Source: Macrotrachela quadricornifera (lineage: Eukaryota; Rotifera; Eurotatoria; Philodinida; Philodinidae). Taken from it: a stretch of DNA of 64,000 nucleotides. Shown here piece by piece: positions 1 through 12,850 of the stretch. The position numbers and the translations under genes are program-made. The stretch's first letter is position 1. Each line of letters opens with the position of its first letter. Under the pieces are notes generated by a model. That model was not told the DNA's origin, ran no database searches, and saw nothing but the letters and a program-made list of their open reading frames with translations. The DNA is taken from positions 326,386-390,385 of the forward strand of contig JAJEKB010021880.1 of NCBI GenBank assembly GCA_022393335.1, in the 5' to 3' direction.

Positions 1-2
1 TA

Positions 3-870
3 CACTCAGTTGGGGCAATTCGGATCAAAATTGCAAAAATTGATTTTATTTTTCTTCGTTCTCATTCATTATACGTTGTAATGAGATGATTTTTGGAGTG
101 TAACTAAAACAAAATCTCCTCTTTCTAATGCCAAAAGAATTTTTTAAAAAGCTTTTACTGAAAAGAAGTTATAAGCAAAATAACAAAAGCTATGTCGAGC
201 TGATCCGAATTAACCCATTTGGGATAATTCGGATCACCTAAGTAAACTGTCCGTGTAATTCGGATCACTCCAGCAAAAATGTATAGAACATATTTTCCCA
301 ACCTATAACTCATTTTTTATCCATTATTATATGAAAAAAAATGATATGATTGGATAGCCCAAGGTGTCTTTTATGGGACCTGAAAATATCTCAATGAAAG
401 AATGAACCATTGTGACGTAGTAATTACAACACTAATATCTCTCTCAACCACTTTTTTTAAGGAGAAAATGAATTCTGGCTAATTCGGATCAGCTCAGCAA
501 ACTTATCCGGATAATTCGGATCACTCCAGCTATTTTAGCTGGACACCACTTATGAAATCTCTACCACCTCTACACTATATTTTCGACTAGTACTCCTGGA
601 ACAAAAATTGTTCATCTCATTGTTTTCTATCTGTATGTGTAAAATCAGATGACATTCATTGAAAACAATTAAATATTTTTCTAATTAATCGAATTATCTA
701 AAAAAAGTGCTTTTTTCTAACATACCCTCACTCCCTTTCTCAAATTATTTCAGACCTAAAATAGGTCGTAAAAGAAAAAATTTAGGTACCTCAGATGCAC
801 AAATGTTTGGGCTACAAAATGGTATAGAAAAAAATATATTGATGATTTCTATTGTCTAGTAATACAATTA
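3..870 (+). repeat. Left arm of long terminal inverted repeat with AATTCGGATCA sites
   Basis: This is the left inverted arm of the 3.2 kb element. It carries six copies of the 11-mer AATTCGGATCA in both orientations, at 17-27, 201-211 (reverse), 226-236, 257-267, 481-491 and 513-523. They are mostly paired about 25-32 bp apart. The right arm mirrors all six. Regularly placed subterminal motifs of this kind are typical transposase-binding sites; that role is inferred. Confidence 0.85.
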
Positions 871-1589
871 TTAATCAAACGACGAGATATTATTACATGG
901 CAAAATTTTTATTTTATTCAATTTCTAGTCGAAATAACATGGCAAATCGCCATAAATTAAAATATACATTATGTAAATATAGTCAAATTATCATCTTTAG
1001 CTACAAAGTAGATAAAACAGTAATAATCTGATGGTTTAAAAGAAAAAGAAAACACATTAAGTATAAAGTGTATAGAAAATTTTCATATAAAAGAGTCAAA
1101 ACATATTTAAGTAAGAAGTAACGTGGATCGAGGCGATTCATTGGGCTCATAACTGTTCAAAGTCTTTTATGATTTAGGTGCCTATTTGTCAACCACAATG
1201 ACTACGATAGATACCCTCAATATATATTAGTTGAGGACCTAGGAGTATCCTCAAAATATAGTATTTGAGGACCCAATGGTAGGCATGCATCAAGCCCGAA
1301 CTTCCTGGGCTCGGCCATTCCTGGTATCGGGAATTTTGGGAAATACTTAGTTACGAAAGGGTTTCAGCCAATCAAATTTCGAGGCATTTTTTCTCCATGA
1401 CGATAACAACGGAACATAGAGTTACTCGGGCAAATTTGAGGTTATCAAGGGTGCTCTACAAAAGTCTTCATAGAATCTCCCACGGTTTTCAATTATATAA
1501 GCGATTGACAATGTGCTGCCATCTAAAACGGCCAGTTTTTCAACTAATAGAGAAGCATAAGCGCCATTCTTAGTCATAATAGAGTACTT

Positions 1590-1740
1590 GAGGATCTAAG
1601 GGTACCCATAATATATAGTACTCGAGGACCTATGGGTACTCTCAATATATAGCAGTTGAGGACTCAAGAATAATCCCAATATATAGCACTCGAGGATATA
1701 TGGGAACCTTCAATATATAGTACTTGAGGATCCAAGAGTT
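1590..1740 (+). repeat. 34-bp minisatellite, about 4.4 copies
   Basis: Units start at 1590, 1624, 1658, 1692 and 1726 and share the core GAGGA...GGGTAC...CAATATATAG. Two further diverged units with the same 34-bp spacing lie at 1233 and 1267, so the array was once longer or was split. A 13-base C run (1741-1753) directly follows the last unit. All of it sits in the unique middle of the long-TIR element. Confidence 0.85.
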
Positions 1741-2331
1741 CCCCCCCCCCCCCGCCAAATGCCTTTCTTTTGGTTTGTCATGGTATCGAACTACTTCCCT
1801 GAGGACAAGCACACAAACATACAAAAACACCGGCAATTTCGGGATTGTGGTCCTGACTACAGTCAAAAGAATAAGATGACGACAAACAAAATGAATCAAA
1901 CACGTACGCTTATATACCACAGGAGAAAAAATTATACAGACATATCGAGGGAAAATTTTATTTTTGTAATCTGTGCCCATTCGTTAAAATAAACACATAG
2001 TTCATTTCAAGAAAATTAACTAATACAACGAAATTAGTTTTACCATCTAGGTCCAGTAAAAATAAATGTTTAACAATTATATGCTCTGCATATAAGAAAA
2101 ACTTTAACAAATCTTTATGAATTGTCATGAGTAATTGCTGAGTGTTCCGAAGTTAGATATAGCCGTGCATTGTTTTAAGATGAAAAAGCAACAATACGAT
2201 ATTTTTACCATTACTACTATTCATTAATATAATTTAAAAACGATTATTAGCATCATATTCATTTTGTTAACCACATAAAATAATTGATAAAAAAAATTCC
2301 ACAAACTCAATCCTCTGTATAGCATGATTGC

Positions 2332-3199
2332 TAATTGTATTACTAGACAATACAAATCATCAATATATTTTTTTCTATACCATTTTGTAGCCCAAACATT
2401 TGTGCATCTGAGGTACCTAAATTTTTTCTTTTACGACCTATTTTAGGTCTGAAATAATTTGAGAAAGGGAGTGAGGGTATGTTAGAAAAAAGCACTTTTT
2501 TTAGATAATTCGATTAATTAGAAAAATATTTAATTGTTTTCAATGAATGTCATCTGATTTTACACATACAGATAGAAAACAATGAGATGAACAATTTTTG
2601 TTCCAGGAGTACTAGTCGAAAATATAGTGTAGAGGTGGTAGAGATTTCATAAGTGGTGTCCAGCTAAAATAGCTGGAGTGATCCGAATTATCCGGATAAG
2701 TTTGCTGAGCTGATCCGAATTAGCCGGAATTCATTTTTTCCTTAAACAAAGTGGTTGAGGGAGGTATTAGTGTTGTAAATACTACATCACAACGGTTCAT
2801 TCTTTCATTGAGATATTTTCAGGTCCCATAATAGACACCTTGGGCTATCCAATCATATCATTTTTTTTCATATATTAATGGATAAAAAATGAGTTATGAG
2901 TTGGGAAAATATGTTCTATACATTTTTGCTGGAGTGATCCGAATTACACGGACAGTTTGCTTAGGTGATCCGAATTACCCCAAATGGGCTAATTCGGATC
3001 AGCTCGACATAGCTTTTGTTATTTTGCTTATAACTTTTTTTCAGTAAAAGCTTTCTAAAAAATTCTTTCGGCATTAGAAAGAGGAGATTTTGTTCTAGTT
3101 ACACTCCAAAAATCATCTCATTACAACGTATAATGAATGAGAACGAAGAAAAATAAAATCAATTTTTGCAATTTTGATCCGAATTGCCCCAACTGAGTG
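2332..3199 (-). repeat. Right arm of long terminal inverted repeat
   Basis: Reverse complement of 3-870, with only scattered substitutions visible by eye. It ends CCCCAACTGAGTG immediately before the TA duplication at 3200-3201. Confidence 0.85.
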
Positions 3200-3436
3200 T
3201 ATATCGTTTTGATATATTTTCGTAGCTATTTCGTAAGAAAGTTTTGTATTATAAGAATATTATTTAGAACTTGTATTTTTATTAATGTCAATTAGATAGG
3301 AAATAATTAAAAATCTAATATTAGAATATCGAGAAAACTCTAACTAAATGTAAGAATCTATGCGATCTACTAATCCTATAGAATACCTCAATTTTTAGAG
3401 CAATTTATTTTTTCCTTTGTGATTTCCGTACATCTA

Positions 3437-3710
3437 CATAGAGTGATAAAAAAGCTCTTTCAACAAGAATTTATAGTTTCACCTTTGTTATTTTTATTCT
3501 CCATGTTGATCTATTTTAGCAATTATATCTATTACATATCAAACTACCAATATCACCCCTTCAAAGGATCTATTAAGACAAAATTTTAATAAAATTTTTG
3601 ACATCTTTTTTTTCAAACGGATAAATGATGCGTATTATTCATATATTAAAAGTCGTTTGTTATTAAATAACATTAAATTCATAAAAAAATAATTAGTTTA
3701 AGGTCACGAT
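3437..3710 (+). mobile_element. Decayed mariner 5' end, related to the copy at 19171
   Basis: Bases 3437-3710 align by eye with the 5' terminal region of the mariner at 19171-19400. Matching landmarks include TACATAGAGTGATAAAAAAGC against the terminal repeat, the stretch with TCCATGTTGATCTATTTTAG, and a downstream AGTCGTTTGTTATTA block. No transposase frame follows. It looks like an old 5' fragment. Confidence 0.5.
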
Positions 3711-4489
3711 CATACCTCATACGGTACAATTGTCTATCAAATTTATCGATTCAGCTGTCTAAAGCAGAGGATTGATATATATTGAGATTCTACAAGTTTA
3801 GCTAAAGCGACAATCCAAGAGTTCAATTCGATATTTGGCCTGAAATATCTTTAAATATTTCAATAGTAGATTGAAAGAATGAAAGTTAGTTTTTGAACGT
3901 TTTGATTATTTTATGCAGATACAAATATATTATCAAAGAGAAATTTAAAATAATGATAAAATAGAAGGAGGTTATCATAATCACGATTCTATAGAATATT
4001 TTCTTTTATTTATTGTTCGTTATATTCAATACTAAAACAAAATAAGTTGCATTCATATTTTTAGTTAATGTCTCTTGATGAAAACAACATGGTTTATATA
4101 TTAGACGATGTATTTCTCTTTAATAGAAACAAAGCAAAAGATAAAATGAAAGTATCTATAGACTTAACATTGTCTTTAAAAACATTGCTACCGAAATGGT
4201 ATTACAAAATATATTTATTGAACATACTTTTCCAAACTACTTCAGAAAAGGTGAGAAAAATGTTTTTATTAGAAATAACGAAGGATTTAATATAAATAGA
4301 AAAGCTATTTTGATACAAATAATAATTATCTATGGGAAACAAAAAAATATCTCACGATTATGTAAACGTCTCATTAGAAATAAGAACAATTTCTCTCAGA
4401 TAGGAAACTATGTTGAATATTATAAAAAAATATTACTAAAAAGCCATTCATTTTTTGTAAGTTAGTATCGAATGAGGTAGATATAATGA
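3711..4489. other. AT-rich stretch without a gene
   Basis: Only short open frames (75-90 codons) in low-complexity AT-rich sequence. Nothing is recognisable as coding. Confidence 0.6.
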
Positions 4490-4815
4490 CCGCGTTCTCT
4501 GTATTTGTGTTCACTCTCTTCAGAAACAAATTCTATTAAAAAATGCGGTGTGAAAAGTTGTACAATTTACATAGTAAAGATTGTTGTTATTTTCAGGAAA
4601 AAAAAGCAAAATTCTCTGCAGTCAATTTTCGCAAGGTTGAAATTTAGTCGCTTGAAGTTTGGACCATTTTGAAAATAAAAAGTGCAACTAAAAGAAAAGC
4701 AATCTTGTGTCCATTGTAAAGCTTTTCATGTTACATCTTATGACATATTTTGTTTTTTAATACGATATGATAATTGATGAAAAACTGAAATGCAAAATAT
4801 AGGCGTTTAAAATAT
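4490..4815. repeat. Degenerate copy of the core of the foldback element at 20669-21436
   Basis: The left side (about 4538-4575, GCGGTGTGAAAAGTTG then TACAATTTAC) and the right side (about 4720-4795, AAAGCTTTTCATGTTAC to CTGAAATGCAAAATAT) match the central part of the palindromic element at 20669-21436. Order and spacing are the same. The outer arms are no longer recognisable, so this is a much older relic of the same family. Confidence 0.5.
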
Positions 4816-6257
4816 CTTATCCATTAATTTTTCAGAAACAAAAATGCATGTAAGAAACTTTCTTTATTGACTTACTTACGTTTTGAACTAAAGAAAAATT
4901 ACTGCGAACTTCTTCTCCATATATTATATACTGAAAGAGAAAACTGACTCATTTTTCTATGATAAAAAATTTCACTTCGATCTTTTCTTTAAAAAATTAG
5001 ACTTTTTTAAGAGAGAAAGAATCTTTCACTGTTAATGTCAGACATAGTAATATTCGCAACGACTTTAGTCTTCTGATTATATTCATGAACAATTTTCAAA
5101 CTGATATTATTGTTAAATTTAATTAAAAGAATTGAAGGTTAATCTTACCTGATGACTTTTTATTGTATTATTTGACAACTGTATATTTTTAGTTATACAT
5201 AAATAAACAAAGCTTTAATAAAAAATAGGAGAGATAGTTGAAACTAAATTAATTTCTTTTTTCTACATATATGGAACTAATTAAAACTTCTGCTCTGTTC
5301 AAAAAATGATAATTTTCAGATAAAAATTATGTTTTGTATAGACAAAATTTATAGAAAAAAAAGACTCATACTTTACATAAAATTCTATGTTTATATGCAA
5401 GATTATATCTCACAAAAAAAGTTTAAGTAAAACGAAAGCCATTGAGAATATTTTTAGTCTATCACATTTGTCTATTAAGACAATCCCGTGCCAGTCACAA
5501 ATCTATTGTTAATCGAAATTTTTGCTCATCACATTATATACAAACTACAGTTTTCAACAGCGGTTAAATCCATACTTTCATATATCTCTCAACTATTACT
5601 GCAGTATGAGATACGATGTTTACTATACAACTTCTTGAAATGCAACTTATCGGGTTCTTGTGAAAAGATTATCTTAGATCTTGATCATCTATAATTAGCT
5701 CGGCTGATTGAGAATACTACTCACCAAATCGTTGTAAATCTCGGTAAAATAATTTTGGTTTTCTAAAATTTTAATAAAATGCGGATGTTTGATGGTCAAT
5801 TTAATATTTCGGAGTCATCGCATACTGTAACTTTTTCTCAAAAGTCACGATTTTAACCATCAACGATTCACCTTTGGTAGTTTAATATAACTAGATTATA
5901 GTCGAGATCTCATTTATCACAATTTAGTAGAGTTTTTTCAAAAATTTTTACTATCGAGAGAGTAAAAATCAGGATTATAATAAGAAAGATAAACGTATTC
6001 TCTCAAAAAATATATTTATAAAAATATATTTTTCAATGATTATAAGTTATAAATAATATAAAATTTTATGATAATATACAAGAAGGTATTAATGCGAAAG
6101 ATAATCTTAAAAATAAAATATTATCTGTTCAATATGCATCAGTATAAATGATTATAGTTGAAAAAAAAACTAGTTTATTTTCAATCTTAGATTAGTCATA
6201 AAATCTTTATCTTCATCCTAAGTATGGTTTTTCACGTGCTAGGTTTTTTGAATTATA
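4816..6257. other. AT-rich intergenic stretch
   Basis: No open frame with protein-like composition and no clear repeat. It lies downstream (3' side) of the minus-strand ART gene. Confidence 0.6.
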
Positions 6258-6263
6258 TTTATT
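6258..6263 (-). terminator. Poly(A) signal of the ART gene
   Basis: Reads AATAAA on the minus strand, about 15 bases after the stop codon at 6278-6280. This is consistent with the compact 3' UTRs of bdelloid genes. Confidence 0.55.
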
Positions 6264-6277
6264 CAAAATAATGAATT

Positions 6278-7040
6278 CTATTTTAGCATACATAATAATG
6301 AATCTGAACTATTTTTTAAACTTTCTTTAAATACAATTTCGTTAAGTTGTATCATATGAAGGCCGCCCAATTGATTAAGACAAGCAACAACTTTGAATTG
6401 TCGTCCAGGTGGAAGAAGAATTTCATCTTCATTTTGAAAAGCTAAATGATTTCGAATATCTTTTCCACTTTCACATTCGATAGTAAGAAGAGTTCTTGTT
6501 TCTGTTGAACCCAAAAATAGATCATTTTCCAAAACGTCGATTCTTGACGTACATGAACTAAATTCGCACCAGATAATTGTTTCTCCTGTAGGATAATCTT
6601 TTCTTATATCATGTTTAATCCCACGATCAACAAAACGATTTCGTGATGATAGACGTGCAAATGCAGTTAAAATTAGTTTTAAGAATAAAAACCATGGAAT
6701 TAATTTTTTTTCGATTTTCAGAACAAAGAATTGCATTTAATACATAATAAAGACATTCTTCTTGTGGTTCCCATTCCATTGAATAAAGCATTATTGAAGC
6801 TGATTCATCTACCGAAAGATTATCAGATGGAGGTTTTTTACATTTCATTTTAACAACATATGCCATTCGTTTAACATCAGGTACAACTGAAACTATTGGT
6901 TCAACAGCTTGTTCGATTGTGACAAGTGGTTTTCTTTCATAATCTTGAATTGGCATTAACATTCGACGAGGTTCATTAACAAAATCTGAAATTCGTTGAT
7001 TATCTCGTAAATCATCATTATCAATATATTTTGAAGCCAT
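6278..7040 (-). CDS. Arginine-type ADP-ribosyltransferase (ART), broken by one frameshift
   Basis: Predicted mono-ADP-ribosyltransferase of the R-S-E class, which transfers ADP-ribose from NAD+ to target residues; here an animal enzyme of an expanded bdelloid family. The first frame runs from the ATG at 7040 (MASKYIDND) through a conserved helix (ECLYYVLNA). The frame then shifts at a run of eight A (minus strand, about 6703-6710), where seven would keep it open, and the second frame continues to the stop at 6278. That second part carries the catalytic set: arginine in FVDRGIK, the serine motif SSCTS, and EDE just before ILLPPG. The length without the shift, about 250 residues, equals the usual single-domain form. 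It has no signal peptide. Both halves are well conserved across the shift, so a homopolymer assembly error is as likely as a true pseudogene. Confidence 0.85.
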
Positions 7041-10000
7041 TTATTAATATCGAAATTGAAATTGATTATATTAAACATTAACTTTTGTCTATATTGTAAT
7101 TATAATTTAAGGAAAGACTTTAATGTCAGAATTTTCAAAGAGAAGTCAAAGATGCATTTTTATTTGAAATACAATATATAGGTTATATAAAAATTTTCTA
7201 TTATTGAGGTAAAAAATAAAATGTTACTTCAATTAACGTTTATAATTCAGATAAGTTGTTTTCTATAAGTATGAGTAGATGTCTAATCTGAGTAGAAGAA
7301 AATGGTAAGATTTTTCAAATTTCATTTACAAGTATAGCAGGAAAACGAAAAATTTATCCTAGATGAACGTGTATCAATGAGATTAAAAGGTATCTTACTG
7401 ATTGTAGGAGAGATTATATAATTCTTTGATAAGGTTTCGGAATACTGACACATCAAAGTGTAACTTAAGATAAAAATAAGCTTTGCGAAAAAGTATTTGA
7501 TATATGATCTACTAAAATACCGAATCCTGTCGAGAGCGTGGAAGTGTTGGATGAATGCAATTTTATTATCCAAAATATCTACAGACTGCAATGGGAGCAC
7601 GTACGAGTAATTTCAAGTTTTTTGCTGATACAATTCACAGTAATTTTAATTAGTTGTGAAGATGAGAAAATAGTAAAATGATTTTTTTGACTTTTCTACA
7701 TTTAAATGTAGCAATTTAATTTCGAAAATACTGTATTTTCTATACTAATAACATATTAATAATCAGTCTCTACTAGATATATAGACCTTACAAATCATTC
7801 ACTATACAATTTCAGTGCTAAATGAACTCACAATTACTACAAAAGATTGGCATTTATTATTTCTTAAAGACGTATATTTATTCAATGCCTAAAGTGTCTC
7901 ATCTACTTTACATTCGATTTATAAAAAAAAGATCGGTTAGGCAGGCAAAAGTACTTTTATACAGATGAATATTTAAGGTGAGAATGTCTTTTTTGTTGCG
8001 CACTTCATCAAAAGTTTCTAATTCTCGATCACTACAATACAATCATTATTTTTAAATACAATAATAAACTTCGATAAAACTTCTGTTTTGCTCTCCTAAC
8101 GTAATTCGACAAAAGTTTTCATTTTATTTACACCATTTTGGCGTCGTTAGTTATTTTAACAGAATAGGTATTTCTTGAGTTATAATTATAATTTAGATAA
8201 AAATTTTTTTTTGATCTGCTTTTTGGCCATTCTAGCTCAAAATAAAGCTCATCGATGTAACTCTTTTGTCTCCTGACTAAATTCACTCTATGCATTATCT
8301 ATTGTTTTTTGTTAACTTTAATTTTGAAAACTATTAGCAACTAAATACGCATGTACAAAAAACTGTATAATATCAGCATGAACGATCATTTTGTATAAAA
8401 AGTAATCGTTGCATTTTCTGTTAAGATTTTCTAAAGTGAAGCGTAATAGACAGTTTAAAAACTACTATCTTATTTTTCGAAAGGACGTAAAGGCAAAAGA
8501 AGGCAAATTGATTTATTGATATTTTTCTTGACCAACCCAATTGAATCATACGTTAACTAGAAGTGTACGCTGAAAATAGCATTTTAATAGAATATCGACT
8601 ACTAGAAGCTATCAATGAAATAATTCATTTTCGAACCATATTCCAAAAAGTTTCTAGGCGTACCCTTCTCGTGAAGTGATTTTGTACTTTTATAAACAAT
8701 ATTTAGAAGATTACCATCGCAAAAATCCAATTTCACTGTAAGCTAAAATCATATTTGGATTTCGATCCTTTTTTTATCGTAAAATTTCTTCTAGATCTCT
8801 CCTCAGAAACTACTGAAGAATGATCTCATTGAAAATTCTACGTTTATTGCCCGAATATTTGCTATTCTGCCATCTTATAACTTCAAAGAATTTTCTAAAA
8901 AATATTCTTGATTATATATAACAAAGAAAGCTATTTGATGAAACAATAAATAAATAATTTTTCTTTTCTCATTTCGTAGAATAATCTTCCATATAAGTTC
9001 CGTGTTTGATTTATATAACAAGACTAAATAATAAAGATATACGTAATATACACCATTAGTATATTTTTATTGATCGTTATTCGTCTAATTTATATATATA
9101 TTCTCAACGACAAAAATAAAGATATTGAAAATATTTAGTTTATATAGAAAAAGAAAATCATATTTATTTCAATTTGATGAATTTGTCAATGTCCCTAAAT
9201 CCCTACGTTATTACATGAAAAAACGCTTGAGAAAATTTATTTGATTAAAAATTGTTTATCTATTTTTAGAATTTTTTAATTATTCAATATTTTCATGTCT
9301 CTTGTTTGTGTAAAATATTATTATTTATCAGAAATCCTATAATATATTTATTTCATTAAAAATTTTTTTTAGTATTAATTCAATATTTCATTTTGGATGA
9401 TGTTTTATTTTCTATTGTATCCAGTTTATAAATAGAATTAATGAAACAATTAATTGGATGAAAATTATCATTACTGAATAAAGCATTCTTTTTATTTAGG
9501 TAACAAAATGAAAGGAAGATTTAATTTTGAGAGTTAGAAAAGAAATTGATCTAGTAAAAAAAACAAAAAGATTTTTATCAATATGAATTAATTATTTTTG
9601 ATTATATGAAAAAAGCCAATGATAAAGTGTGACAAAATTATTTCTAAAATGAGTTTTGTCGATTTACTTCTAAAAATATTTCTTCTAAAAAGAATGTTCC
9701 CTATTTTCTGATCCCTCATGCAACTTTATTTTTTTATATACTGGTTGAACCAAAAGAGTTGATATTTGTATTGTGTATACTGTTAGCCTATCGCTACTTT
9801 ATGCTAAAATTTGAACTTTTTATATATTATCATTATCAGTTTAGATGCATCATAAAAACAAAACGCCAACGAAAAATTCGAAAAAATCGAGATATTCTTC
9901 ATGTATGACTATAACGTTATATAATAAAAGTTAGCTTTTTGAGTTTAAAATATTAACATCACAGAAAATAGTATTATTTTATGGTTCTACGTGTTATGTT

Positions 10001-10420
10001 CGTACAATTTATTGTTGATGAACGTTGCTGTCGAAGAAAAAAGCAAATTGTTTATATATTATTCATTTATCACGGTCTGATAGATACCAGAACACAAAAA
10101 TATACTTAGATTAGAAAAATTATTTCTTCGTCATGAATAGATAATTAAAGGAAGACAATTTCGTTTTATTTACAATTATAGTACTTCTAAATGAAAAAGT
10201 TAGATCACTTTTGTATTATTTATACTTTTGTAACTGCACTAAGTAGAAGATTAAAATGGTGAATAAATATATTGTCATTGACATTATTTTTATTTTTTAT
10301 GAAATTTTAATATGTAATGATTTTTTTCGATTTTTCATTGGTTTTTTGTGTGATGTATCTAAACTGATAATGATAATATATAGAAAGTTCAAATTTTAGA
10401 ATAAAGTAGAACTAGACTAA
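7041..10420. other. 3.4 kb AT-rich stretch without a gene
   Basis: No open frame above about 90 codons looks protein-like, and no inverted or tandem repeat of note was seen. The first few hundred bases must hold the promoter of the ART gene, but no clear TATA element stands out from the AT-rich background. Confidence 0.6.
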
Positions 10421-10934
10421 TAGTACACATCGGCTTGTCCAAATGTAACGTTGTGACATTTTTGATACCTTGGTTTCCAACTATCTCAAGAACGATAATA
10501 ACTAGAAAAATTCGTTCGAACATCATTCGACGCAGCTCGTTATATTCTCTTCATGCTATAAAAATGACTATTTTTGGTTGAAGTGCCGAGCTGCTAGAAC
10601 GATTTTTTAGTCGCGTAACGCCATGACATAAAAGGATTCTTTTTCTTCGGTACTCTTACGTAAGCTTTAAATTTTAAGAAAGTGCCTATCTAAATAAATT
10701 AACAAAAATGCAAGTTTTGTAGAGGTTTGAATGAGCTTTCGAATAGTAAAAAAAATTCTTCTTAAAAATTTTAATACTCGTGAAAAAAATGGAAAAAACG
10801 AACGTAACGCTGTGACATTTTTCGTAACGTTGTGTCACAGCTTTTTGTTCATCGATTTTCGGGTACTTACCATGGTCACCCATGTAAAAAAATTAATATA
10901 AATAATCGGAGTATAATCAATTACAGTATGATTA

Positions 10935-11105
10935 GTAATCGATTATAATGACACTATTTTAATCAGATTCTAATCGGATTTTTTCCTAAAAAATAATCCA
11001 TTATAATTAATGAAATTATTTAATTGATTATAATGGATTATTTTTAAAGTAAAAATCCGATGAGAATCTGATTAAAATAGTGTCATTATAATCGATAAAT
11101 AATCT
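10935..11105. repeat. Long hairpin of ATCGATTATAAT sequence
   Basis: About 75 bp arms (10937-11011 and 11020-11098) are inverted copies. Both include the block GACACTATTTTAATCAGATT and its complement. Confidence 0.7.
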
Positions 11106-11154
11106 AAAAATATTTGATTATAATCAGTTTACATATGATCACCTGTTTAACTTG

Positions 11155-11365
11155 TATCTGCCTATATTAATCTATTATAATCAACTACTATCGATTAATC
11201 GGTTTCAATCTTGGGGACTTACTTAATCAGTTCTAACATATTACTAGCAATTAATCGGTTTCAATCTATGAGTACTTACATAATCAGTTTTAACTTATTA
11301 CTACTATTTAATCTGTTTTAATCCAAAGTTATACTTACATTAATCGATTATACTCTGATGCCCAT
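11155..11365 (+). repeat. 57-59 bp tandem repeat, about 3.5 copies
   Basis: Successive units share ACTTAC(T/A)TAATCAGTT, then ATTACTA, then TTAATC(G/T)GTTT(C/T)AATC. Period is 57-59 bp with moderate divergence. Confidence 0.65.
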
Positions 11366-11391
11366 TTTTGATAAACATGGTCTAGATATAA

Positions 11392-11474
11392 GCCCGTTTG
11401 AAGATTCGAACAAAGTACCTTGAGTAATTCTTGATACAATACTCTTTCATGATACCACTGAACTAATTGGCAGC
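11392..11474 (-). ncRNA. tRNA-like pol III A/B-box relic (SINE or tRNA pseudogene)
   Basis: On the minus strand, TTAGTTCAGTGGTAT resembles a tRNA D-arm/A box. About 45 bases later TTGTTCGAATC resembles the T-loop/B box. A 5-bp stem GAGTA/TACTC lies between them, but its 13-base loop is too long for an anticodon loop. The acceptor and T stems do not pair properly. It is therefore not a functional tRNA; a degenerate tRNA or tRNA-derived SINE head is the best reading. Confidence 0.3.
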
Positions 11475-12063
11475 AATTATGGTTCAGTTGGAACACCTAT
11501 ATAAATTATTTCAAATTGAGATGGCGCAATTACATAAAAAATATATTAAAATCAATGAAAAGATAATTAATCTGAAAAAAACTGTTAATTTGGATTAAAG
11601 TTCGAAACGATTGATTAGAATTGTTTAGTTGTATGAGAATAATCGATTATAATCGATTAACAGATAAAAGTAATCGTCTGCAAAAGAAATAAGTAGGTAA
11701 CACCTATTAAAATAGATTCATACCTATTATAATCTAACAAAATCAGTTAAAATACAAAAATAATTGAATAAAATTAGTTAAAAGATATAATAATATATTT
11801 TGATCTGTTGGTACAATGCAACTAATTATAAATGATAAAACCCAAATATTATCCCAATAAAATCTATTCAAATAAAGAGCCCTTAGGCAGTGCTGTTCAT
11901 GTTTTTTCGCATATGCTTGGATCTGTAATACGACAAAAACAATCTAATCAAAATAGTTTATTCTTTTTTATATTATTAAAACGGCAATCGCTTTTGATAT
12001 ACTGTACTTCATATCAGGTACTAAACTTGGAAAGTCAACTGCTCATATGCATTTGTCTCTTAC

Positions 12064-12377
12064 CCCATGTAAAAAAAGTGATTAAAATCTGATTAAAGAT
12101 TAAAAATTTCATTAAAAAATTGATTAAAATGAAACTATTTTAATTGTTTAGCAATCGATTAAACTGTAAATAATCGATAATAATCTATTTTTTTCGATTA
12201 AAACTAGTTAAAAATCGATTATAAACCAAAAACATCTAATTTTTAATCAAAAAAATCGATTATTATGGATTATTTACGGTTTAATCGATTGCTAAGCAAT
12301 TGAAATAGTGTCATCTTAATCGATTTTTAATCAAATTTTTCATCTTTAATCGGATTTTTTTCATTCTCTTACATGGG
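12064..12377. mobile_element. Foldback MITE with CCATGTAA termini
   Basis: The left end CCATGTAAAAAAAGTGATT and the right end complementary to CCATGTAAGAG enclose two inverted arms of about 130 bp. These arms include the paired blocks GCAATCGATTAAACTG and CGGTTTAATCGATTGC. It lies inside the larger insert with the same ends. The outer CC is shared, so the exact boundary is uncertain by 1-2 bases. Confidence 0.65.
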
Positions 12378-12850
12378 ATATATACAAATAATTTCAATTC
12401 TGGTGAATTAACTTACGAACGTATTAGATACAGCAATAATACAACAAAAAAGACCTGCTTAATCTCCGTCGACGATTTCGTGGAAAAAAATGTTTATTTT
12501 CGGTGTTCAAAAACATTAATCATCATTTTCGTTTTCCAACACTTTCTCATTCATCTTGAACAAGTCTAGCTTTTCTATAAATATTACATATTTGAGGAAA
12601 TTTATAAGCTTTGAAATACATATAAGGAGCTGTAGTTATTTTTTCAGAGTACATCTTATTCAGCTAAAAGTATAGCAAAGAGCATCAACTAATTGAGAAC
12701 ATACATATTTTTATTAGAACAAAATCTTATTCAACAAAATGTATATCAATAAGTACGCTCACAGCTGATACTAAGTCATCAAATATTAGGTGAAAGAATC
12801 AATACTTCTTCGTTTATTTTAAATTAATTATTTGGGTTGTTGAGAGAAAA

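Larger units (their letters stand above)
1..3201. mobile_element. Non-autonomous Tc1/mariner-type element with very long TIRs, TA target duplication
   Basis: The window opens on TA followed by CACTCAGTTGGGG, and bases 3187-3201 are the exact reverse complement, CCCCAACTGAGTG followed by TA. The element is therefore 3-3199 between TA duplications, which is the Tc1/mariner superfamily signature. The two arms stay near-identical for about 870 bp and pair at a constant coordinate sum of 3202, so net indels cancel. No transposase is present; the middle (about 871-2331) holds only short spurious frames and a 34-bp minisatellite. The high arm identity points to a recent insertion or to gene conversion between arms. 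Which autonomous partner mobilises it cannot be told from this window. Confidence 0.9.

Noticed and set aside
4068..4465. Two overlapping open frames of 75 and 89 codons
   Set aside because: Composition follows AT-rich background, there is no domain or splice context, and they overlap each other in different frames.
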